From Hyphomonadaceae bacterium (GTDB lineage Bacteria; Pseudomonadota; Alphaproteobacteria; Caulobacterales; Aquidulcibacteraceae), in assembly GCA_016791385.1 (NCBI GenBank), contig JAEUMR010000055.1, forward strand, positions 1 to 64,000: a stretch of DNA of 64,000 nucleotides, in the 5' to 3' direction. Made by a program: the position numbers and the translations under genes. How positions within the stretch are numbered: the stretch's first letter is position 1; each line of letters begins with the position of its first letter. The notes beneath the pieces are model-generated. The model was not told where the DNA came from. It saw nothing but the letters and a program-made list of their open reading frames with translations, and ran no database searches. This document shows, one piece after another, positions 16,787 to 26,446 of this stretch.

Positions 16787-18166
16787 ATGCGAGAAAAATG
16801 GACCCCCTCGGGCTGGCGTTCAAAGCCCGCCAAGCACATCCCAACGGATTACCCTGATCCGAGCGCGCTGACGCGCGTCGAGGCGCAGCTGCGCACCTAT
16901 CCCCCGCTCGTGTTTGCGGGCGAGGCGCGCAACCTGAAAGCACGCCTAGCTGAAGTGGCGGCGGGCAAGGCGTTTCTGCTGCAGGGCGGCGATTGCGCCG
17001 AGAGCTTCAAGGAATTCCACCCGGACAATATCCGCGACACCTTCCGCACCATGATGGCGATGGCCGTCGTGCTGACGTTCGCGGCCTCGCGCCCGGTGGT
17101 GAAGATCGGCCGCATGGCCGGCCAGTTCGGCAAGCCGCGCAGCGAGCAGACCGAAACGCAAAATGGCGTCACGCTGCCGTCCTATCGCGGCGACAACATC
17201 AACGGCATCGAGTTCACGCCCGAATCTCGCACGCCCGATCCCGAGCGCCTGCTGAAGGCGTACGCGCAGTCCGCCGCGACGCTGAACCTGATCCGCGCCT
17301 TCGCCAATGGCGGCTACGCGGACTTGCACAACGTGCATCGCTGGATGGTCGGCTTCGTCGCCGACAGCCCGCAGGGCAAGCGCTATCGCGAGATCGCCGA
17401 CCGCATCTCCGAAGCGATCGACTTCATGCAGGCCTGCGGCATCACGCCGGACAGCGTGCCGCAGATGAAGCAGGTCGATGTCTATACCAGCCACGAAGCG
17501 TTGCTGCTCGGCTACGAGGAGGCCATGACCCGCGTCGATTCAACGACCGGCGATTGGTACGACACCAGCGCCCACTTCCTCTGGATCGGCGACCGCACCC
17601 GTCAACCCGATGGCGCGCACGTGGAATTCATGCGCGGGGTGAAGAACCCGATCGGCATGAAGTGCGGCCCATCGCTCGATCCGGACGAATTGCTGCGTCT
17701 GATCGACGTGCTCAATCCGCCCAACGAACCAGGCCGACTGACGCTGATCGCGCGCTTCGGTTCGGACAAGGTCGCGGCCGGCTTGCCGAAGCTGGTGCGG
17801 GCGGTGGTGCGCGAAGGGCGCAGCGTGGTTTGGTCATGCGATCCGATGCACGGCAACACGCTGAAGACGGAGAGCGGCTTCAAGACCCGCCCGTTTGATC
17901 GCATTCTCGACGAAGTGCGCGCTTTCACCGACATCCTGCCGGCGGAAGGCGCCTATCCGGGCGGCGTGCACGTGGAGATGACGGGGCAGCAGGTCACTGA
18001 ATGTCTCGGCGGCGCCGCGGCGGTTACGGAGCAGGATCTCTCCAGCCGCTATCACACCCACTGCGATCCGCGCTTGAACGGCGCGCAGGCGATTGACCTC
18101 GCGTTCCTGATCGCAGAACAACTGCGCGGCGCGCGTGTCAGCGCCGCGCAGGCAAAGGCTGGATGA
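16787..18166 (+). CDS. aroG: Class II 3-deoxy-7-phosphoheptulonate synthase
   Basis: This enzyme condenses phosphoenolpyruvate and erythrose-4-phosphate in the first step of aromatic amino acid synthesis. The 459-residue product belongs to the class II (plant/mycobacterial) type: [15 protein letters not shown] near the start, [10 protein letters not shown] with the metal-binding cysteine, [12 protein letters not shown], and [10 protein letters not shown]. The start is the ATG at 16787, since an earlier TTG lacks support. The gene overlaps gshB by four bases. The pathway links it to the trp genes in this window, although they are about 30 kb away. Confidence 0.92.
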   Translation: MREKWTPSGWRSKPAKHIPTDYPDPSALTRVEAQLRTYPPLVFAGEARNLKARLAEVAAGKAFLLQGGDCAESFKEFHPDNIRDTFRTMMAMAVVLTFAASRPVVKIGRMAGQFGKPRSEQTETQNGVTLPSYRGDNINGIEFTPESRTPDPERLLKAYAQSAATLNLIRAFANGGYADLHNVHRWMVGFVADSPQGKRYREIADRISEAIDFMQACGITPDSVPQMKQVDVYTSHEALLLGYEEAMTRVDSTTGDWYDTSAHFLWIGDRTRQPDGAHVEFMRGVKNPIGMKCGPSLDPDELLRLIDVLNPPNEPGRLTLIARFGSDKVAAGLPKLVRAVVREGRSVVWSCDPMHGNTLKTESGFKTRPFDRILDEVRAFTDILPAEGAYPGGVHVEMTGQQVTECLGGAAAVTEQDLSSRYHTHCDPRLNGAQAIDLAFLIAEQLRGARVSAAQAKAG

Positions 18167-19113
18167 TCAAGACGCTTCGCATCGCCGTGCAGATGGACCC
18201 CATCGAAACGATGGTGGTCCAGCGCGATACTTCGCTGGCGCTGATGATCGAAGCGCAGCGGCGCGGACACGAGGTGTGGTGGTTCACGCCGAACGAAGTG
18301 TTTTACGATACGGGCGTGGTGAAGGCGCGTGCGCGCAGCGCCGAAGTCAGCCTCAACGAGCAGAAGCATTATGAGAACGGCCCCGATCAGGTGGTCGCGC
18401 TGGACGATTTCGATGTGATCCTGGTGCGTCAGGATCCGCCGTTCGACATGGGCTACATCTCGAACACATATCTGCTGGAGATGACCAAGGCGCTGGTGCT
18501 GAACCCGCCACGCGGCATCCGCAACATCTCCGAGAAGATGTCGATCATGTTCTTTCCGGAGCTGACGCCGAAGACGTGGATCGGCCGCGACCTCGACGCG
18601 CTCGAAGAGTTCGCCTCGCGCTTTGAGCAGGTGGTGCTGAAAGTGCTCTACCTGATGGGCGGCGACGGCGTGATCAAGCTGCGCTCCGGGGATGCAGATT
18701 TCCGCGCCCGTGCGGCGAAATTCATGGAAGCGGCGGGCCGCGAGCCAATCCTCGCGCAGGAATTCCTTCCCGCCGTGAGCGGCGGCGATAAGCGCCTGTT
18801 CGTGCTGGATGGCGAGCCCTTCGGCGCCATCCGGCGCATGCCAACGGGCGGCGATTTCCGCGCCAATCTCCATGCCGGGGGCGTGGCCCAGCCGGCCGAA
18901 GTCGACGCCGACGACCGCCGCATCGCCAAAGCGGTTGCGCCGTTGCTGAAGCGCGAAGGCATCGTCTTTGCGGGTCTCGACGTCATCGCCGGTCGCCTCA
19001 TCGAGATCAACGTGACGTCGCCCACGCTGGTGCAGGAGTTGAAGCGTTTCGCCGGGCTCGACCTGCCGCGCGCGTTTTGGGATCGCGTCGAAGCGCTAGT
19101 CGCCGCGGGCTAG
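18163..19113 (+). CDS. gshB: Glutathione synthetase
   Basis: GshB joins gamma-glutamylcysteine and glycine using ATP. The 316-residue product has the bacterial N-terminus ([20 protein letters not shown]), the PP segment [13 protein letters not shown] and the ATP-grasp elements [32 protein letters not shown] and [20 protein letters not shown]. Its start overlaps the aroG stop. Its 3' end overlaps the convergent folE by 18 bases. Products of grxC and the Nit1-like amidase about 6 kb downstream also act in glutathione metabolism. Confidence 0.95.
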   Translation: MIKTLRIAVQMDPIETMVVQRDTSLALMIEAQRRGHEVWWFTPNEVFYDTGVVKARARSAEVSLNEQKHYENGPDQVVALDDFDVILVRQDPPFDMGYISNTYLLEMTKALVLNPPRGIRNISEKMSIMFFPELTPKTWIGRDLDALEEFASRFEQVVLKVLYLMGGDGVIKLRSGDADFRARAAKFMEAAGREPILAQEFLPAVSGGDKRLFVLDGEPFGAIRRMPTGGDFRANLHAGGVAQPAEVDADDRRIAKAVAPLLKREGIVFAGLDVIAGRLIEINVTSPTLVQELKRFAGLDLPRAFWDRVEALVAAG

Positions 19114-19668
19114 ACGCAGGAATTCCTCACGCGTACGCGGATCGTCACGCACCACGCCCGTCAGGCGCGAAGTGACGAGGTTGGAGCCAGGCGTATTCAC
19201 CCCGCGCATCGTCATGCAGGAGTGTTCGGCTTCGATCATGACGCCGACGCCCTGAGGCTTCAGGATATCCTCGATCGCCTGGGCGATCTCCGCCGTCAGC
19301 TTTTCCTGAATTTGCAGCCGGCGCGAGAAGCCATTCACGACGCGCGCAAGCTTGGAAATACCAACGACGCGATTGGTTGGCAGGTAACCCACATGAGCGC
19401 GGCCGGTGAAGGGCAGCATGTGGTGTTCGCAGAAGCTGACGACGCGAATGTCGCGCAGCACGACGAGTTCGTCATAGCCGCCGACTTCCTCGAACGTCTT
19501 CTCCAGATATTCACGCGGATCGGCGCCGTAGCCCTCGAACAATTGCCGATACGCTTTGACCACGCGGGCAGGGGTCTCCAGCAGCCCCTCGCGATTGGGG
19601 TCGTCGCCGGCCCATTCGATCAGCACGCGAACGGCGGCTTCCGCTTCTGCTTGGGTGCGACGCGTCAT
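19096..19668 (-). CDS. folE: GTP cyclohydrolase I
   Basis: FolE converts GTP to dihydroneopterin triphosphate at the head of folate synthesis. With the start at 19668 the product is 190 residues; this ATG has a strong GGAGGAA ribosome binding site a few bases upstream, so I prefer it to the ATG at 19713. Zinc ligands are visible as Cys80 and His83 in FCEHHMLPF and Cys151 in HSCMTMRGV. The GRAHVGYLP and SKLARVV motifs are standard. The 3' end overlaps gshB by 18 bases. Confidence 0.94.
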   Translation of the reverse strand: MTRRTQAEAEAAVRVLIEWAGDDPNREGLLETPARVVKAYRQLFEGYGADPREYLEKTFEEVGGYDELVVLRDIRVVSFCEHHMLPFTGRAHVGYLPTNRVVGISKLARVVNGFSRRLQIQEKLTAEIAQAIEDILKPQGVGVMIEAEHSCMTMRGVNTPGSNLVTSRLTGVVRDDPRTREEFLRLARGD

Positions 19669-19717
19669 GAGTTCCTCCGCCACCAAGGTTGGCGCCTCGC
19701 GTCTGTTGGGCAAGGGC

Positions 19718-21160
19718 CTAGGACGCCGCCCAGAAGATTATCAGCACTGCGGCGGCGATGTTGAGCCCGAAGCCCACGGCGAGCATCCGGCGCAGCGTGA
19801 CCAGTCCGCTCGAATAGGCGATCGCGTTCGGCGCTGTCGCGACCGGCAGCATGAAGGCAAAGCTCGCCGCGATCGCGACCGGAAAGCCTAGATGTTGCAG
19901 CGGCGTGTGCGTCGCGCTTGCGACAGCGGCCACCACCGGCAGCATCGAGGTCAGCGTCGCGACATTGCTGGCGAGCTCGGAGACCAAAATGGTCGCAACC
20001 ACCAAGACGGCGACCAGGCCAAGAGCCGAGACGCCATCCAGCCCCCCGATCCAGGCGCCGATCCATGCGGCAAGGCCCGTGGATTCCATCGCCGCCGCCA
20101 GGGAGAGGCCGCCGCCGAAGAGAATGGCGATGCCCCAGGGGATGCTCTCGGCTGTCTTCCAGTCGATCAGCTTCTCGTGGTGCGCGCGTCCCGATGGGAT
20201 GAAGAACAGCGACAGCGCGCCGAAGATGGCGATGCCGGTATCACTGAGGCCGGATAGTCCAGGCAGCTTCACGATCTCCGTGCGCGTCATCCAGGCCAGC
20301 GCCACCAGCGCGAACACGATACCGATGCGAACCTCCGGCTTCGACATCGGTCCGAGCGCAGCCAGCGCGTCCTTCACGACCGCGCCAATCTCGGCGAAGC
20401 GCGAGCGCCCCTTGCCGAACAGGGGCAGGCAGAGAAACAACCAGGCCAGCGGCAACATGATCAGCATGATCGGAATGGCGCGACCCATCCAATCGATGAA
20501 GGCGATCGGATCGCCCGCACGTTCGAAAAAGGCGACGCCGATCAGATTGGTGGGCGAGCCAACCGGGGTGCCGATGCCGCCAATCGTCGCCGCGTGTGCG
20601 ACGCCGAGCGTGAGCGCGCCGCCGAGCGCGAGATCTGGTTTGCCGTTTGGCGACATCGCCCGCGCCGCGCCGATCGCGATCGGCGCCAGCATCAGCGTCG
20701 TCGCGGTGTTGGAGATCCACATCGAGATCGCCGCCGAGGCGAGCATGAAGCCGGCCACGAGCGCCACCGGCCGTCCGCCCGCCACGGAGGCGATGGAAAG
20801 CGCGATCCGCTCATGCAGCCGCCAGCGTTCGACACAGGCAGCGAGGATGAAGCCGCCGATGAAGAGAAAGACAATGGGATCAGCATAGGGCGCTGCGGCG
20901 TCGCGCATGCTGCTCGCCCCGATCAGCGGCAGCGCAGCGAGCGGCAGGAGGGCGGTGGCCGAAATCGGGATCGCCTCGGTGACCCACCAGACCACCATCA
21001 GCGCGGCCAGCGAGACCAGCCGCCACGCCTCGATCGAGAGCCCGTCCGGCGGCGTCATGAACTGGAGCCCAAGCGCCACGGCAGGTCCCAAAATGAGCCC
21101 TACCCAGCGCCCAGCGCGGCCGAAGCCGGTCTCCTCGACGGCGATGCTCGCCTCGGTCAT
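19718..21160 (-). CDS. SLC13 (DASS) family anion:sodium symporter
   Basis: A 480-residue inner-membrane protein with about eleven hydrophobic segments. The DASS family signatures are present twice: ISNTATTLMLAPIAIG in the first half and ELASNVATLTSMLPVVAA in the second, each with the Ser-Asn-x-Ala/Thr-Thr sodium/carboxylate motif. WWVTEAIPISATALLPLAALP near the N-terminus is also typical. Likely substrates are dicarboxylates, citrate or sulfate; the sequence does not decide. It lies upstream of folE on the same strand with a 49-base gap. Confidence 0.87.
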   Translation of the reverse strand: MTEASIAVEETGFGRAGRWVGLILGPAVALGLQFMTPPDGLSIEAWRLVSLAALMVVWWVTEAIPISATALLPLAALPLIGASSMRDAAAPYADPIVFLFIGGFILAACVERWRLHERIALSIASVAGGRPVALVAGFMLASAAISMWISNTATTLMLAPIAIGAARAMSPNGKPDLALGGALTLGVAHAATIGGIGTPVGSPTNLIGVAFFERAGDPIAFIDWMGRAIPIMLIMLPLAWLFLCLPLFGKGRSRFAEIGAVVKDALAALGPMSKPEVRIGIVFALVALAWMTRTEIVKLPGLSGLSDTGIAIFGALSLFFIPSGRAHHEKLIDWKTAESIPWGIAILFGGGLSLAAAMESTGLAAWIGAWIGGLDGVSALGLVAVLVVATILVSELASNVATLTSMLPVVAAVASATHTPLQHLGFPVAIAASFAFMLPVATAPNAIAYSSGLVTLRRMLAVGFGLNIAAAVLIIFWAAS

Positions 21161-21184
21161 TCAGCCGCCCCCCGCTCGCCCGAT

Positions 21185-21213
21185 TTGACACGGGCCTTGC
21201 CGCCTCATACCTG
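21185..21213 (+). promoter_or_regulatory. Predicted promoter of tRNA-Leu
   Basis: TTGACA at 21185-21190, a 17-base spacer and TACCTG at 21208-21213, ending 18 bases before the mature tRNA. The -35 is a perfect housekeeping-sigma match and the -10 is a weaker one. Confidence 0.5.
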
Positions 21214-21231
21214 ACGGCCTCGCCTTTGGGA

Positions 21232-21318
21232 GCCCCAGTGGCGGAATCGGTAGACGCAGCAGACTCAAAATCTGCCGCAGGCAACTGCGTGCCCGTTCGA
21301 GTCGGGCCTGGGGCACCA
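21232..21318 (+). tRNA. tRNA-Leu(CAA)
   Basis: An 87-base tRNA with encoded CCA. The acceptor GCCCCAG (21232-21238) pairs with CTGGGGC (21308-21314). The anticodon arm is GCAGA-CTCAAAA-TCTGC with anticodon CAA, reading UUG. A long variable arm, as expected for leucine, is followed by the T arm GCCCG-TTCGAGT-CGGGC. Confidence 0.97.
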
Positions 21319-21391
21319 TTAACGCTTCCAAGCAGTCCGCGACGCAGCCGCCCGCTGACGGCTTGGCGCAAAGCGTGCTAGCGGCAGCCCT

Positions 21392-21976
21392 ATGTTGACC
21401 GGCCTCAAAGACCGCATGATGTCCGCCGCCCGTTCTCCCCACGCGGAGCGGGGGCTGTTTCTCGTCTCCTTTGCGGAGAGTTCGTTCTTCCCGCTGCCGC
21501 CGGACCTGATGCTGGGGCCGATGGCGGCGGCCGATCCCTCGCGCTGGGTGCGCTACGCCTTCGTTTGCACGATCGCCTCCGTGGTCGGCGGCCTCGCCGG
21601 CTACGCGATCGGTATGTTCCTGATGGATTCGATCGGTGCGGCGATCCTCAATTTCTTCGGCTACGCCGGCGAGCGCCGCACCGAACTCGAAGCGTTTTAC
21701 GCGCAGTATGGGGCGTGGTTCATCTTCATCAAGGGCCTGACGCCGATCCCGTACAAGCTGGTGACGATCATTTCCGGGGCACTGCACTTCTCGCTGCCGA
21801 TCTTCATCGTCGCGTCGACCCTGACCCGCGGGCTTCGCTTTTTCGCTGTCGCCTGGGTCTTCCAGCGCTTCGGACCACAGATCGCCCCGGTGCTGGAAAA
21901 ACGCATGGGCGTGGTGCTGCTCGGCGTCGCCGTCGTGATCGTTGTCGCCTTGGTCGCGCTCCGATACGCCCATTGA
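21392..21976 (+). CDS. YqaA/DedA-family (VTT domain) membrane protein
   Basis: A 194-residue inner-membrane protein of the YqaA branch of the DedA/SNARE-associated (VTT) family, implicated elsewhere in lipid carrier scrambling and membrane homeostasis. Typical features are FAESSFFPLPPDLMLGPM near the N-terminus, GYAIG in the second hydrophobic segment, the YGAWFIFIKGLTPIPYKLV segment with the family arginine/lysine-proline pattern, and the C-terminal helix. It sits between the tRNA and dsbB, same direction. Confidence 0.82.
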   Translation: MLTGLKDRMMSAARSPHAERGLFLVSFAESSFFPLPPDLMLGPMAAADPSRWVRYAFVCTIASVVGGLAGYAIGMFLMDSIGAAILNFFGYAGERRTELEAFYAQYGAWFIFIKGLTPIPYKLVTIISGALHFSLPIFIVASTLTRGLRFFAVAWVFQRFGPQIAPVLEKRMGVVLLGVAVVIVVALVALRYAH

Positions 21977-22027
21977 CGCGGCCGGGCGCCGCAGATCGGC
22001 CAAGCTTTTCTCGGCTAGACTGACCCC

Positions 22028-22525
22028 ATGCTGACCTTGGCTTCCCGCATTCGGCCGCTGTGGCCGCTGCTGACCCTGCTTGCATCAGCAGCGATGCTGG
22101 CTGCGGCGCATCTCTATTTCCAGCGCTTCCTGGGGCTGCAGCCATGCCCGCTGTGCTTGGACCAGCGCAATTGGCATTGGGGCGTGGTCGCGCTCAGCGC
22201 GGTTTCGCTGATCGCGGTCCGCATCAAGCCGGGCCTTGTACGGTGGGCCGCGGCGCTGATCGGCCTCGTGCTGCTGGGCAGTTTAGGGCAGGCTGCTTAT
22301 CACGTCGCCGTCGAGCATCATTGGGTGACGGCGCAGTGTGACGTGCGCACGGCGGCCGGGCAGAGCCTTACGTTCGACGTCAATGCGCCGCTGCAAGTGC
22401 CGCAATGCGATCAGATCGCCTGGCAGATGTTCGGCATCTCCATGGCCGGCTATAACGCGCTCATCTCGCTCGCCCTAGCGCTGGCGGCGTTCGCCGTCGC
22501 GCTGCTTCCGGAGCGCAAGGCATGA
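22028..22525 (+). CDS. dsbB: Disulfide bond formation protein B
   Basis: DsbB reoxidises DsbA and passes the electrons to quinone. The 165-residue protein has four transmembrane segments, the periplasmic CPLC pair (Cys40, Cys43 in LQPCPLCLDQRN) and a second cysteine pair in the large loop (AQCDVR and PQCDQIAWQMFGISMAGYN). The DsbB versus DsbI subtype is not resolved. Its stop overlaps coq7 by four bases; the enzyme uses the ubiquinone that Coq7 helps to make. Confidence 0.9.
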   Translation: MLTLASRIRPLWPLLTLLASAAMLAAAHLYFQRFLGLQPCPLCLDQRNWHWGVVALSAVSLIAVRIKPGLVRWAAALIGLVLLGSLGQAAYHVAVEHHWVTAQCDVRTAAGQSLTFDVNAPLQVPQCDQIAWQMFGISMAGYNALISLALALAAFAVALLPERKA

Positions 22526-23076
22526 GACCGCATCCACCGCTGCCGGGGCTTGGCCCACGCGAGCGGCGCATCGCCGAGATGATCCGCGTCGACCACGCCG
22601 GCGAGTACGGCGCCGTCCAGATCTATCGCGGCCAGAAGGCCGTGTTCGATCGCATCGCTTCAAAGTCGCGCACGGCGAAGATCATCGGCGACATGGAAGC
22701 CGGCGAGCAGGAACATCTGAAGACGTTCGATCGCCTCCTTTCGGAGCGCAATGTACGCCCGACGCTGATGGCGCCGGTCTGGCGCATCGCCGGCTTTGGC
22801 CTTGGCGCTGCTACGGCGCTGATGGGCGAACGCGCCGCGCACGCCTGCACCGAGGCGGTCGAAGAAGTGATCGAAGAGCATTATGGCCGCCAGGGCGATG
22901 ATCTAAACGATGACCGCGAACTCAAGCGCATGGTCGACGCGTTCCGCGCCGATGAAATCGCGCACAAGGACAAGGCTGTCGACGAAGGCGCACGCGAGGC
23001 GCAGGGCTATGCGGCGCTTTCTGCGGTAATCAAATTCGGCTGCCGCGCCGCCATTCGCATCTCCGAGAAGATATGA
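22522..23076 (+). CDS. coq7: 2-polyprenyl-3-methyl-6-methoxybenzoquinol hydroxylase
   Basis: Coq7 is the di-iron monooxygenase that adds the last hydroxyl group in ubiquinone synthesis. The 184-residue product contains the family's carboxylate ligands: Glu28 in IRVDHAGEYGAVQIYRGQ, the ExxH at residues 62-65 (EQEH), Glu in TEAVEEVIEEHY and the ADEIAHKDKA motif near the end. The start overlaps the dsbB stop, and the end overlaps the GNAT gene, so three genes are probably co-translated. Confidence 0.94.
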   Translation: MRPHPPLPGLGPRERRIAEMIRVDHAGEYGAVQIYRGQKAVFDRIASKSRTAKIIGDMEAGEQEHLKTFDRLLSERNVRPTLMAPVWRIAGFGLGAATALMGERAAHACTEAVEEVIEEHYGRQGDDLNDDRELKRMVDAFRADEIAHKDKAVDEGAREAQGYAALSAVIKFGCRAAIRISEKI

Positions 23077-23690
23077 GCGCCCCGCCTGCCGTTCGCCCCG
23101 CACATGATGGAGAAGAGACGTCGATCGCCGCCGTGCTTAGCGACGCGTTCGTGGACGAAGACGGCCTGAATTATTGGCTGAAGCAGGGGGAGGAAAAGGA
23201 GCGCTCGCGTGCGCGCTTCTTTGCGGCGGCTGTCGAGGACGCCGTCCATCCAGAACGCACACTTTGGCTGGCCGAGGGGCAAACTGCCCCTCTCGGCGCT
23301 GCGATTTGGCTGTCGCCGGGCCAGAAGGCTTACGATCTCACATTCTGGAAGCAAATCGCGCTGACGCCGCTGATGCTCTCCATCGCCGGCATGAGCGGCA
23401 TGGCGCGAGGGTTCGCGCTCGCCGAAAAGCTCGAACACCACCATCCCCGCGAACCGCACGCGCATCTTGTGTTTCTCGGCGTAGCGCCTGCGGCGCAGGG
23501 CCAGGGCGTTGGCTCGGCGATCTTGAAATCGACGCTGGCGCCGCTCGATGCTGGCGGCGTCACCGCCTTTCTCGAAGCGACGACCGAGCGCAACGTCGCG
23601 CTCTATCAACGCCACGGGTTTGAGATTACGGGCGAGATCGTCGTTCCGAGCCTGCACGTACGCTGCATGACACGCAAGCCGCGCGGCTAA
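23073..23690 (+). CDS. GNAT-family N-acetyltransferase
   Basis: A 205-residue acetyltransferase of the GNAT superfamily. Motif A for acetyl-CoA is clear in HLVFLGVAPAAQGQGVGSAI, followed by the FLEATTERNVALYQRHGFEI segment. The N-terminal half carries a variable substrate region. The substrate cannot be predicted. It overlaps coq7 by four bases at its start and the convergent methyltransferase by four bases at its end. Confidence 0.85.
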   Translation: MSAPPAVRPAHDGEETSIAAVLSDAFVDEDGLNYWLKQGEEKERSRARFFAAAVEDAVHPERTLWLAEGQTAPLGAAIWLSPGQKAYDLTFWKQIALTPLMLSIAGMSGMARGFALAEKLEHHHPREPHAHLVFLGVAPAAQGQGVGSAILKSTLAPLDAGGVTAFLEATTERNVALYQRHGFEITGEIVVPSLHVRCMTRKPRG

Positions 23691-24583
23691 CCGCCCGCCT
23701 TTTCGCCACTGCTCTGCTCTTTGGTGTTCAGCGCATCGGCCAGCCGCGCCTTGGCGCTGCCACGGCGCAGCGGCTTCTGCTGGCTTTCGTGCGGGCCCCA
23801 GCCGGTAAGCGTGAGGATTTCAAACGTCGCCATTGCGCGGCCTTCGGCATCGCTGAAGCGTTGGCGATAGATATCGAACGCGCGCGCCAGAATACGGCGG
23901 CTCAAGCCGCGCGGGCTGCGCGCGCGCAGCGCGGCTGTCTCACCCATTGCGCGCAGATCGGCCAGTAGGCGCATCGGTTCGCGGTAGCGCACGGTGACGA
24001 CGTCGCGATCCGCGGCGGGCAGGGCGAAACCCGCCCGTTGCAGCAGGTGTGCGAGATCCTGCAATTCGGCGAACGGCGCCACGCGCAGACCGGCGCCGCC
24101 CGTCACTTCGCTTTCCGCTTCGATCAAGGAGAGACGCAGCTCCTTCAAGGTCTCGCCGCCAAACAGCGACGCCAGCAGCAAGCCATCCGGCCTCAAGGCG
24201 AGGCGCATCTGAATCAGCGCGCCGGGCAGATCGTTCACCCAGTGCAGCGCCAGCGGCGAGACGATCAGATCGAACGCACCGGCCGCAAACGGAAGCTGCT
24301 CGGGATCGAGCTGCACCGCGCCCGAGGCAAGGTCCGCTTCGATCACGCCGCCAATGCGCGCGCGCAGCTCTGGCCGTTTCGACAGCTCATTTGAAAACAG
24401 TCCACCGCCGCCCAGCGCCAGAATGCGCTCGAAGCGGCGCGGAATGGCTTCCAGCCGGTCAGCCAGATCCGCGGCGGACCGCTGATGCAGAAAGGCGGCG
24501 TCCGCGAAGCCGGTGCGTGCGCGCCGCTTGCGCTGGCGCACAAGCCGTGGCTCGAATGGAAACATCGGGGCGGGGTCAGCCAT
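23687..24583 (-). CDS. SAM-dependent methyltransferase, NDUFAF5/BioC-like
   Basis: A 298-residue class I methyltransferase. It resembles the alphaproteobacterial relatives of NDUFAF5, a respiratory complex I assembly hydroxylase/methyltransferase-like factor, and of BioC. Visible features are FLHQRSAADLADRLEAI, the SAM-binding strand ILALGGGGLFSNEL, the LDPEQLPFAAGAFDLIVSPLALHWVNDLPGAL region and LLASLFGGETLKELR. Its start overlaps the divergent comF start by two bases, so the two genes share a very tight promoter region. Confidence 0.8.
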   Translation of the reverse strand: MADPAPMFPFEPRLVRQRKRRARTGFADAAFLHQRSAADLADRLEAIPRRFERILALGGGGLFSNELSKRPELRARIGGVIEADLASGAVQLDPEQLPFAAGAFDLIVSPLALHWVNDLPGALIQMRLALRPDGLLLASLFGGETLKELRLSLIEAESEVTGGAGLRVAPFAELQDLAHLLQRAGFALPAADRDVVTVRYREPMRLLADLRAMGETAALRARSPRGLSRRILARAFDIYRQRFSDAEGRAMATFEILTLTGWGPHESQQKPLRRGSAKARLADALNTKEQSSGEKAGG

Positions 24584-25343
24584 GAGCGCACCTTATCGCG
24601 GCAGCGCGCTGCCAAGGAAACGGGGCGTGGTCTCGCGCCTTTCCGATCTCATATGGCCGCCGCGTTCGCTGCTGTCAGAGGCGTTCGTCGATCGCCCGGG
24701 CGTGATCGAACCCGCGCTCTGGGGCGAACTGAAGTTCCTGACCAGTCCTTTGTGTTCTTGCTGCGGCTTTCCTTTGCCCGAAGCGACGGCGCCGGAGGTG
24801 CTTTGCGCCGCCTGTGCCGCGAGCCGGCCCGCCTATGACAGCGCCCGCGGCGCGCTTGCCTACGATGACCACGCCCGCCGCCTGGTGCTCGACTTGAAAC
24901 GAGGCGGCCGCCGGGACGGCCTGCCCGTGTTCGCCCGCTGGATGGCCGCCGCCGCCGGCGAGGCCCTCGAACACGCCGATTTCCTCGCGCCTGCGCCAAT
25001 GCATTGGACCCGGCTGGCGGCGCGCAGCTTCAACCAGGCGGCGTGGCTGGCCCAGGCGCTCTCACAGGCGTCGGGAAAGCCCTGGAAGCCGGGGGCGCTC
25101 GCACGGGTGAAGCGGCGGCGCAGCCAAGCGGGTCTTTCCGCAACGGAACGGCGGCGCAATGTCGGCGGCGCGATCAAGGCGCGCGGCCGGTTCGCCGGAC
25201 AAGTTGCGCTCGTGGTTGATGATGTTTTCACCACCGGGGCGACGCTGGAGGCCTGCGCCCGCGCACTTCGCAAGGCAGGTGCAGCCGAAGTGCATGCAGT
25301 GACCTTGGCTCGGGTTGTGCGTCCGACGGATATTCTTATCTGA
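24582..25343 (+). CDS. comF: ComF-family phosphoribosyltransferase-like protein
   Basis: A 253-residue ComF protein. The N-terminal zinc-ribbon cysteines are CSCCGFPLPE and LCAAC, and the C-terminal PRPP-binding loop is VVDDVFTTGATLEAC. The central LAPAPMHWTRLAARSFNQA and KRRRSQAGLSATERRRNV segments are family hallmarks. ComF takes part in uptake or processing of transforming DNA in competent bacteria; comEC also occurs in this window. The start at 24582 overlaps the methyltransferase start. Confidence 0.9.
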   Translation: MSAPYRGSALPRKRGVVSRLSDLIWPPRSLLSEAFVDRPGVIEPALWGELKFLTSPLCSCCGFPLPEATAPEVLCAACAASRPAYDSARGALAYDDHARRLVLDLKRGGRRDGLPVFARWMAAAAGEALEHADFLAPAPMHWTRLAARSFNQAAWLAQALSQASGKPWKPGALARVKRRRSQAGLSATERRRNVGGAIKARGRFAGQVALVVDDVFTTGATLEACARALRKAGAAEVHAVTLARVVRPTDILI

Positions 25344-25364
25344 CATCGGGTTGAGTCGGAGCGC

Positions 25365-25619
25365 ATGAAGCCAGTCACCGTCTATACACGCGCCCATTGC
25401 GCCTACTGCACGCGGGCGGTGGCGTTGCTGAAGCGCAAAGGGGCGACGATCAACGAGATCGACGGCAGCGACCCGGAGAAGCGTCAGGAAATGATCCAGC
25501 GCTCCGGCCGCTGGACGTTCCCGCAAATTTTCGTGGGCGACACCCATCTCGGCGGATGCGATGATCTGCACGCTTTGGAGCAGCGGGGCGCGCTTGATCC
25601 GTTGCTGGCAGGGACCTAA
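25365..25619 (+). CDS. grxC: Glutaredoxin 3
   Basis: An 84-residue monothiol/dithiol exchange protein that uses glutathione. The active site is CAYC (Cys12, Cys15), followed by the TFPQIFVGDTHLGGCDDL segment with the conserved cis-proline and GG. Its stop codon overlaps the start of the amidase gene by one base (TAATG), which fits coupling of the two products in thiol metabolism. Confidence 0.94.
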   Translation: MKPVTVYTRAHCAYCTRAVALLKRKGATINEIDGSDPEKRQEMIQRSGRWTFPQIFVGDTHLGGCDDLHALEQRGALDPLLAGT

Positions 25620-26446
25620 TGCGCAAACTTCGCGTCGCAGCCATTCAACTTCGCTCCGGCATCGAGCCGGCGGCGAACCGCGCCCAGGCGCTGCCCTTTC
25701 TGCGCGAAGCCGCAACGGCTGGTGCGCGCTTCATAGCAACGCCTGAGAACACGCTGCGCCTGGACCGTGACCGCGCGCGCATGCTGGCGGCGGTGGGGCC
25801 GGAAGAAGGTGATCCGGAGTTGAAGGCCTGGGGCCGCGTGGCGCAGGAACTCGGCGTATGGCTGCTGCTTGGCTCCGGCGCGATCGCCACCGGCGCAGGC
25901 AAGGTGTTCAACCGTTCGTTCGTGTTCAATCCGGACGGCAAGGTCGCGGCGCGCTACGACAAGATCAATCTGTTCGACGTGACGCTTGGCGGCGGTGAGA
26001 CCTATCGTGAAAGCGAGACCGTTGAAGGCGGCGGCAAGGCCGTGCTGTTCGAAGGGCCGATGAGCGCCAAGATCGGCCTCACCATCTGTTACGACATCCG
26101 CTTCGCGCCGCTTTACACAGCACTCGCGAACGCCGGTGCAGAGATCATCACCGCGCCGGCCGCCTTCACCGTCCCGACTGGGCAGGCCCATTGGGAAACG
26201 CTCCTGCGCGCGCGGGCCATCGAAACAGGGGCGTTCGTGATCGCTCCGGCCCAAGGCGGGCGCCACGAGGACGGCCGCGCAACCTGGGGGCATTCGACCA
26301 TCATCGATCCCTGGGGCAAGGTGCTGGCCAAGCTCGATCACGACGAACCCGGCGTGATCGTCGCCGATCTCGACCTCGACGAGACGGTGGCGGCTCGGGC
26401 AAAGATCCCGGCTTGGCAGGGCGGGCGGGAGTTCAGCGGACCATGA
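25619..26446 (+). CDS. Nit1-like carbon-nitrogen hydrolase (deaminated glutathione amidase type)
   Basis: A 275-residue nitrilase-superfamily amidase. The Glu-Lys-Cys triad is visible: Glu43 in ATPENTLRLD, Lys115 in YDKINLFDV and Cys157 in LTICYDIRF. The KINLFDVTLGGGETYRES segment resembles the Nit1 branch, which repairs deaminated glutathione. Placement directly after grxC supports that assignment, but omega-amidase (Nit2) cannot be ruled out by eye. Its end overlaps the DUF1178 gene by four bases. Confidence 0.85.
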   Translation: MRKLRVAAIQLRSGIEPAANRAQALPFLREAATAGARFIATPENTLRLDRDRARMLAAVGPEEGDPELKAWGRVAQELGVWLLLGSGAIATGAGKVFNRSFVFNPDGKVAARYDKINLFDVTLGGGETYRESETVEGGGKAVLFEGPMSAKIGLTICYDIRFAPLYTALANAGAEIITAPAAFTVPTGQAHWETLLRARAIETGAFVIAPAQGGRHEDGRATWGHSTIIDPWGKVLAKLDHDEPGVIVADLDLDETVAARAKIPAWQGGREFSGP